Assembly (NCBI RefSeq): GCF_035982055.1
Contig: NZ_CP108427.1
Coordinates: 8,803,001 to 8,867,000 of the forward strand
Direction of reading: 5' to 3'
Length of the DNA stretch: 64,000 bases
Source of the DNA: Streptomyces sp. NBC_01288
Lineage (GTDB): Bacteria; Actinomycetota; Actinomycetes; Streptomycetales; Streptomycetaceae
Part shown: piece by piece, positions 59,738-64,000 of the stretch
Position numbering within the stretch: position 1 is the first letter of the stretch
How the letters are laid out: each line of letters begins with the position of its first letter
Notes under the pieces: generated by a model
Told to the model about the DNA's origin: nothing
The model's input: the letters and a program-made list of their open reading frames with translations, nothing else
The model's database searches: none
Position numbers and translations under genes: made by a program

Positions 59738-60223
59738 TCACGCCAGCGTGATCGAGTCCCCGGAGACGGTGATCTGCTCGGCGGGCAGGCCCTGGGTGGC
59801 CGGACCCTTCTTGACGCTGCCGTCGGTGACGGAGAACTCGCTGCCGTGACACGGGCAGACGATGGCCCCGCTGCTGATGCTGCTCACCGCACAGCCCTGG
59901 TGGGTGCACTTCGACGAGAACGCCTTGTAGGTGCCCGCCGTCGGCTGGGTGACCACCACGCCCTTGCTGGCGAAAATCTTGCCGCCGCCCTCGGGGATGT
60001 CGGAGGTCTTCGCCAGCTCGGTGCCGCCCGCGTCACCCTGGGCGGTGGACGCCCCGGCCGTGCTGGTGGAGCCCGAGGTGTCCGAGGAGCTCGACGTGCC
60101 CGACGACGAGTCGTCGCTGGACGAGCACGCGGTCAGCGCGACGGCGAGTCCCGCCGCGCCGACCGCCGCCAACGCGGTGCGACGGGACGGCGTCGTGACG
60201 GGTTCGAACGATTCGCTGGTCAT
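59738..60223 (-). CDS. Rieske [2Fe-2S] lipoprotein
   Basis: A 161-aa exported Rieske protein. A Tat-like n-region (SRRTALAAVG) leads to a lipobox LTAC (C33), then a Ser/Thr/Gly-rich linker (about 34-65). The Rieske fold follows, with cluster ligands C106/H108 (CTHQGC) and C123/H126 (CPCHGS), plus C111 and C125 for the stabilising disulfide. Electron-transfer role at the outer face of the membrane; partner unknown. ATG 60223 follows GGAAGGAA. It is not part of a cytochrome bc operon here. Confidence 0.9.
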   Translation of the reverse strand: MTSESFEPVTTPSRRTALAAVGAAGLAVALTACSSSDDSSSGTSSSSDTSGSTSTAGASTAQGDAGGTELAKTSDIPEGGGKIFASKGVVVTQPTAGTYKAFSSKCTHQGCAVSSISSGAIVCPCHGSEFSVTDGSVKKGPATQGLPAEQITVSGDSITLA

Positions 60224-60416
60224 GCTGACGTTCCTTCCATGGAAAGCATTCGTGGATGTGCAAAGGGGTACGAGGTGCGGGCGACCGTCGTTCAGACGGT
60301 GTCGAGAGCTTGGCCTTACCGAGATCAGGAACACGTAAAACGTCCCTGTCGTTCCGCTGTCGACCGCGTATAAGCCCTGGCCAGGCACCACCAACAGGCA
60401 CCAGTAACCTGGGGCG

Positions 60417-61172
60417 ATGCTCAAGGAAGTCATCGCGACCCGCTACATCACGCCCCTGCGCGAGGGCGGCTCGCTGCCGGGGCTCGTCGAGGGCGACGAC
60501 CTCGGGACCTACGTCATGAAATTCAGCGGCGCCGGACAGGGCCGCAAGACGCTCGTCGCCGAGGTCGTCGTGGGGGAACTGGCCCGTCGGCTGGGCTTCC
60601 GGGTGCCCCGCCTGGTGACCCTCGACCTCGACCCGGTGCTCGGCCTCGGCGAACCCGACCAGCAGGTCCAGGAACTGCTCAAGTCCAGCGGCGGCACCAA
60701 CCTCGGCATGGACTTCCTGTCCGGCGCGCTCGGCTTCGACCCGCTCGCCTTCACGGTGAGCCCCGAGGAGGCCGGCCGGATCGTCTGGTTCGACGCGCTG
60801 GTCAACAACGTCGACCGCTCCTGGCGCAACCCCAACCTCCTGATGTGGCACGGCGATCCGTGGCTCATCGACCACGGCGCCACCATGATCTGGCACCACA
60901 ACTGGCCCGGCGCCCAGACCTCCGCGGCCCGCCCCTACGACGCCGCCGACCACGTGCTGGCCCGCTTCGCACCGGACGTAGCGACCGCGGCCGTGGACCT
61001 GGCACCGAAGGTCACCGAGGAACTCCTCGCCGAGGTCACCGCCGAGATCCCCGACGCCTGGCTGACCGGCGAACCCGGCTTCGACACCCCGGACCTCCTC
61101 CGTGAGGCGTACGCGGCACCCCTCCTCGCGCGCGTGCCCCTCATCCACGACCGCATCAAGGGACTCCAGTGA
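60417..61172 (+). CDS. HipA-like kinase-fold protein
   Basis: A 251-aa protein related to HipA/PI3-4-kinase-like folds. It has VMKFSGAGQGRKTLVAEVVVGELARRLG (ATP-binding Lys near residue 35), WFDALVNNVDRSWRNPNLLMW (catalytic NxxDRxxxN-type loop) and LIDHGATMIWHHNW (metal-binding Asp). It is shorter than toxin HipA and lacks HipB. The downstream DUF3037 gene overlaps by 4 nt (GTGA), a pairing seen widely in bacteria. Substrate unknown; Ser/Thr kinase activity is inferred from the motifs. ATG 60417. Confidence 0.82.
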   Translation: MLKEVIATRYITPLREGGSLPGLVEGDDLGTYVMKFSGAGQGRKTLVAEVVVGELARRLGFRVPRLVTLDLDPVLGLGEPDQQVQELLKSSGGTNLGMDFLSGALGFDPLAFTVSPEEAGRIVWFDALVNNVDRSWRNPNLLMWHGDPWLIDHGATMIWHHNWPGAQTSAARPYDAADHVLARFAPDVATAAVDLAPKVTEELLAEVTAEIPDAWLTGEPGFDTPDLLREAYAAPLLARVPLIHDRIKGLQ

Positions 61173-61585
61173 CCGAGCGCCACATCATCCGCCCGAGCGA
61201 GGCGAACACCCGGGACGTCTTCGAGTACGCCCTCCTCCGGGTCGTACCGCGCATCGAGCGCGGCGAGTGCGTCAACGCCGGGGTCCTCGTCTACTGCCGC
61301 GCCCAGTCCTACGTAGGCGCTCGCACCCATCTGGACGAAGCGAGGCTGCTCGCTCTCGACCCGGCGGCCGACGTGGCCGGAATCCGGGCCGCGCTGGGCG
61401 CCGTGGAAGGTGTGTGTGCGGGGGGTGCGGCGGCCGGGCAGGCGGCGGACGACGATGCCGGGCGGCGGTTCCGGTGGCTGATCGCGCCGCGGTCCACCGT
61501 GGTGCAGCCGGGGCCCGTGCACACCGGTCTCACCGTCGATCCGGCGGCCGAGGCGGAGCGCCTGCTGGACCTGCTGGTGAGGTAA
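61169..61585 (+). CDS. DUF3037 family protein
   Basis: A 138-aa protein of the DUF3037 family (FEYALLRVVPRIERGECVNAGVLVYCRAQSYVGART in outline, about 18-53; LIAPRSTVVQPGPVHTG near 105). GTG 61169 overlaps the HipA-like stop, so the two are translationally coupled and probably work together. No catalytic motif is evident. Confidence 0.82.
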   Translation: MTERHIIRPSEANTRDVFEYALLRVVPRIERGECVNAGVLVYCRAQSYVGARTHLDEARLLALDPAADVAGIRAALGAVEGVCAGGAAAGQAADDDAGRRFRWLIAPRSTVVQPGPVHTGLTVDPAAEAERLLDLLVR

Positions 61586-61721
61586 TGGATCACACCCGGC
61601 TCATGTGGCGTTGACACCGGGTGCCAGGGCTTCTAGCGTCACGTCTGCCGAAGGTACTAAGCGGTCGCTCACCGGCGGGCCGCACAGGGCGAGAGTTTCT
61701 CAAGGGCGAGGAGAACCAGCA

Positions 61722-62483
61722 ATGTCCACCACTGAGCAGCGGGTCGCGATTGTCACCGGCGGGGCGCGGGGCATCGGCGCCGCCACCGCCGTACGCCTCG
61801 CGACCGAGGGCCGTGCGGTCGCCGTGATCGACCTCGACGAGGCCGCCTGCAAGGACACCGTGGAGAAGATCACCGCGGCCGGCGGCAAGGCCCTCGCGGT
61901 CGGCGCCGACGTCTCCGACGAGGCGCAGGTCGAGGCCGCGATCACGCGGATCGTCGCGGAGCTGGGCGCGCCGACGATCCTCGTCAACAACGCGGGCGTG
62001 CTCCGCGACAACCTCCTCTTCAAGATGAGCGTCGCCGACTGGGACACCGTCCTCGGCGTACACCTGCGCGGCTCGTTCCTGATGACCAAGGCCGTCCAGA
62101 AGCACATGGTCGACGCGGGCTTCGGCCGGATCGTCAACCTCTCCTCGTCCTCCGCCCTCGGCAACCGCGGCCAGGCCAACTACTCAGCCGCCAAGGCCGG
62201 TCTCCAGGGCTTCACCAAGACCCTCGCCATCGAGCTGGGCAAGTTCGGCATCACGGCCAACGCCGTCGCCCCCGGCTTCATCGCCACCGACATGACCGCC
62301 GCGACCGCCGCCCGCGTCGGCATGGGCTTCGACGACTTCAAGGCCGCCGCCGCCACCCAGATCCCGGTGCAGCGCGTCGGCGAGCCCGACGACATCGCCA
62401 ACGCCGTCGCCTTCTTCACGAACGAGGCGGCCGGTTTCGTCTCCGGCCAGGTGCTGTACGTCGCCGGCGGACCGCTCAACTAG
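61722..62483 (+). CDS. SDR family oxidoreductase (FabG-like)
   Basis: A 253-aa short-chain dehydrogenase/reductase. The nucleotide motif is TGGARGIG (12-19), with D-rich VIDLDEA after it, suggesting NAD(H) preference; NNAG, catalytic Ser in NLSSSSALG, and YSAAK follow. It resembles FabG/3-oxoacyl-ACP reductase-like enzymes, but specificity is open. ATG 61722 follows GAGGAG by 8 nt; a longer in-frame frame upstream is rejected. It lies 31 nt before a second SDR, probably co-transcribed. Confidence 0.88.
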   Translation: MSTTEQRVAIVTGGARGIGAATAVRLATEGRAVAVIDLDEAACKDTVEKITAAGGKALAVGADVSDEAQVEAAITRIVAELGAPTILVNNAGVLRDNLLFKMSVADWDTVLGVHLRGSFLMTKAVQKHMVDAGFGRIVNLSSSSALGNRGQANYSAAKAGLQGFTKTLAIELGKFGITANAVAPGFIATDMTAATAARVGMGFDDFKAAAATQIPVQRVGEPDDIANAVAFFTNEAAGFVSGQVLYVAGGPLN

Positions 62484-62514
62484 GGAACACAGGAACACGG
62501 GAACGCGGGAAACC

Positions 62515-63276
62515 ATGACTGAACTGCCTGAACTCTCCGGCAAGGTCGCCGTCATCACCGGCGCCAGCCGCGGCATCGGCTACGGCGTCGCCGAGGCGCT
62601 GCTCGCCCGCGGCGACCGGGTCTGCATCACCGGCCGCAGCGAGGACGCCCTCAAGGAGGCCGTCGAGACCCTCGGCGCCGAGCGCGTCATCGGCGTCGCC
62701 GGCAAGGCCCACGACGAGGCCCACCAGACCGTCGTCGTCGAGCGCACGATGGAGGCCTTCGGCCGCGTCGACTTCCTGGTCAACAACGCCGGTACGAACC
62801 CGGTGTTCGGCCCGATCGCCGACCTCGACCTGAACGTCGCCCGCAAGGTCTTCGAGACCAACGTCATCTCGGCGCTCGGCTTCGCCCAGAAGACCTGGCA
62901 CGCCTGGCAGAAGGACAACGGCGGCGCCATCGTCAACATCGCCTCCCTCGCCGGCGTCTCCGCCTCGCCGTTCATCGGCGCGTACGGCGTCAGCAAGGCC
63001 GCGATGATCAACCTGACGCTCCAGCTGGCGCACGAGTTCGCGCCCGGCGTACGGGTCAACTCGATCGCCCCGGCGGTCGTGAAGACCAAGTTCGCCGCCG
63101 CCCTGTACGAGGGCCGCGAGGCGGAGGCCGCCGCCTCCTACCCGCTGGCCCGGCTCGGCGTGCCGTCCGACATCGGCGGCACCGCCGCGTTCCTCACCTC
63201 GGACCAGTCCGACTGGATCACCGGCCAGACCCTCGTCGTCGACGGCGGCATCCTCCTGAACGCCGGAGTCGGCTGA
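62515..63276 (+). CDS. SDR family oxidoreductase
   Basis: A 253-aa short-chain dehydrogenase. It has TGASRGIG (15-22), CITGRSEDAL after the second strand (Arg suggests NADP(H)), NNAGTNP, catalytic Ser in NIASLAGVS and YGVSK. The same length as the preceding SDR but clearly diverged, so not a recent duplicate. Together the pair could carry out successive steps on one alcohol/ketone, possibly fatty-acyl or steroid-like (inference). The ATG follows GGGAACGCGGG without a strong RBS. Confidence 0.88.
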   Translation: MTELPELSGKVAVITGASRGIGYGVAEALLARGDRVCITGRSEDALKEAVETLGAERVIGVAGKAHDEAHQTVVVERTMEAFGRVDFLVNNAGTNPVFGPIADLDLNVARKVFETNVISALGFAQKTWHAWQKDNGGAIVNIASLAGVSASPFIGAYGVSKAAMINLTLQLAHEFAPGVRVNSIAPAVVKTKFAAALYEGREAEAAASYPLARLGVPSDIGGTAAFLTSDQSDWITGQTLVVDGGILLNAGVG

Positions 63277-63287
63277 CCGATCCGCCC

Positions 63288-63330
63288 GGGCGCCGATCTC
63301 TTTGCTGTTCCCTTGACGGAATCGGCGCCC
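63288..63330 (+). terminator. Hairpin after the SDR pair
   Basis: GGGCGCCGAT (63288-63297) and ATCGGCGCCC (63321-63330) are perfect 10-bp arms around a 23-nt loop, 11 nt after the stop codon. Confidence 0.6.
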
Positions 63331-63475
63331 GTGTCAGGACATAAAACGCGCACAGCCGAATGACAACGTCGTCATAAAAACGCTGCTCAACAGCCTCGTC
63401 CGAACCAGCTTTTCCGGTCGGGGAACTGCGGTACGGTCTGCCGACCCTTGGTACGGCGGATCGAGGAGCGTGCGT

Positions 63476-64000
63476 GTGTTCAACCGGAACCGAGGCCTGC
63501 GGGCAGGCACGGCGATCGCGTCGATATCCCTGGTGGCCGGATGCGGTGTGTTCTCGGACGGGAATCCCGACGACCGGGGAGCCATCGTCGTCGGCACCAC
63601 CAGCGCCCCCAGCACACTCGATCCGGCCGCCTCCTGGGACGGCTCCTGGGAACTGTTCCGCAACATCTACCAGACGCTGCTCGCCTACCCGTCCGGGGCG
63701 ACCACGCCCGAGCCGGACGCGGCCAAGAGCTGTGAGTTCACGGGCAGTTCGAACACGACGTACCGCTGCGAGCTCCGCGCGGGCATGAAGTTCGCCGACG
63801 GCGACACCCTCGACGCCCGGGCCGTCAAACACTCGATCGACCGGATCCGGCAGATCGACGTCTCGGGCGGACCCGCCGGTCTGCTCGGCAGCCTCGACCG
63901 CGTGCAGGTCCTCGGCGACCGCGAGGTGGTGTTCCACCTCAACAAGCCCGACGCCACCTTCCCGTTCGTGCTCGCCACCCCGGCCATGTCGATCGTCGAC
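63476..64000 (+). CDS. Peptide/nickel-type ABC transporter substrate-binding lipoprotein (partial, runs off the window)
   Basis: The first 175 codons of a family-5 solute-binding protein. The signal is FNRNRGLRAGTAIASISLVAGC, with the lipobox Cys near residue 23. The mature part has GAIVVGTTSAPSTLDPAASWDGSWELFRNIYQTLL and FADGDTLDARAVKHSIDRI, standard for DppA/OppA-like proteins. The GTG at 63476 has AGGAG 8 nt upstream. Upstream DNA (63331-63475) has ATGAC-N6-GTCAT at 63359-63374. Ligand unknown. Confidence 0.88.
   Translation, partial: MFNRNRGLRAGTAIASISLVAGCGVFSDGNPDDRGAIVVGTTSAPSTLDPAASWDGSWELFRNIYQTLLAYPSGATTPEPDAAKSCEFTGSSNTTYRCELRAGMKFADGDTLDARAVKHSIDRIRQIDVSGGPAGLLGSLDRVQVLGDREVVFHLNKPDATFPFVLATPAMSIVD

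Noticed and set aside
63359..63374. ATGAC-N6-GTCAT as an operator of the peptide-binding protein gene
   Set aside because: Arms are only 5 bp and no regulator or promoter context supports it; mentioned only with the gene.

Overview
The window is actinobacterial chromosome, almost certainly Streptomyces. Third codon positions are nearly all G or C, GTG starts are common, many genes overlap by 4 nt (ATGA/GTGA), and the gene content (DUF5999, DUF1707, ECF41 sigma with a CMD partner, Gly/Pro-rich PadR, many EamA exporters) is typical of the genus. I see no rRNA, tRNA, phage, transposase or CRISPR array.

Layout. 1-6 kb: DNA polymerase IV with a repeat-expanded C-terminus, a PRC-barrel protein, and gcvP behind a tandem glycine riboswitch. 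6-18 kb: a molybdenum and oxidoreductase block with modABC, a small molybdopterin-domain protein, a xanthine dehydrogenase-type enzyme (Fe-S/Mo fusion plus FAD subunit), a PucR regulator, a LysR regulator, NAD-dependent formate dehydrogenase, and an HTH-TOBE molybdate-type regulator. 18-36 kb: a potassium block with an APC permease, a CPA1 antiporter, a second KdpD-like kinase, a KimA-like K+ symporter, an extra small membrane protein, kdpFABC and kdpED. Two paralogous 173-aa membrane proteins of unknown function are interspersed.

36-64 kb is accessory metabolism and regulation: a cytoplasmic GH43 glycosidase with a xylan-type operator, a GCS2-type ligase, a substrate-binding/VWA protein, CPBP protease, PhzF, methyltransferase, PadR, SRPBCC, Clp-N protein, EamA exporters (one frameshifted), an ECF41 sigma factor with its CMD partner and a recognisable autoregulated promoter, a MocR regulator divergent from two flavin-type genes, LysR, PPOX, an isochorismatase-fold protein lacking its triad, a Rieske lipoprotein, a HipA-like/DUF3037 pair, two SDRs, and the start of a peptide-binding lipoprotein.

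The most interesting signal is a recurring operator in the potassium block. Direct repeats of the form GT(C/A)A(A/G)-N6-GTCA(A/G), with 11-bp periodicity, occur upstream of at least five transcription units: both 173-aa membrane proteins, the orphan KdpD-like kinase, the KimA-like symporter and kdpF. In four of them the box ends 28-29 nt before a -10-like hexamer, often with a second (half-)box 32 bp further upstream, and three of these transcripts look leaderless. This fits an OmpR-family activator, most simply KdpE, running a K+ regulon that includes uncharacterised proteins. Other points: repeats spill past the dinB stop codon and the 3' end of the MocR gene, and a small Streptomyces-type repeat is inserted in frame in one KdpD.
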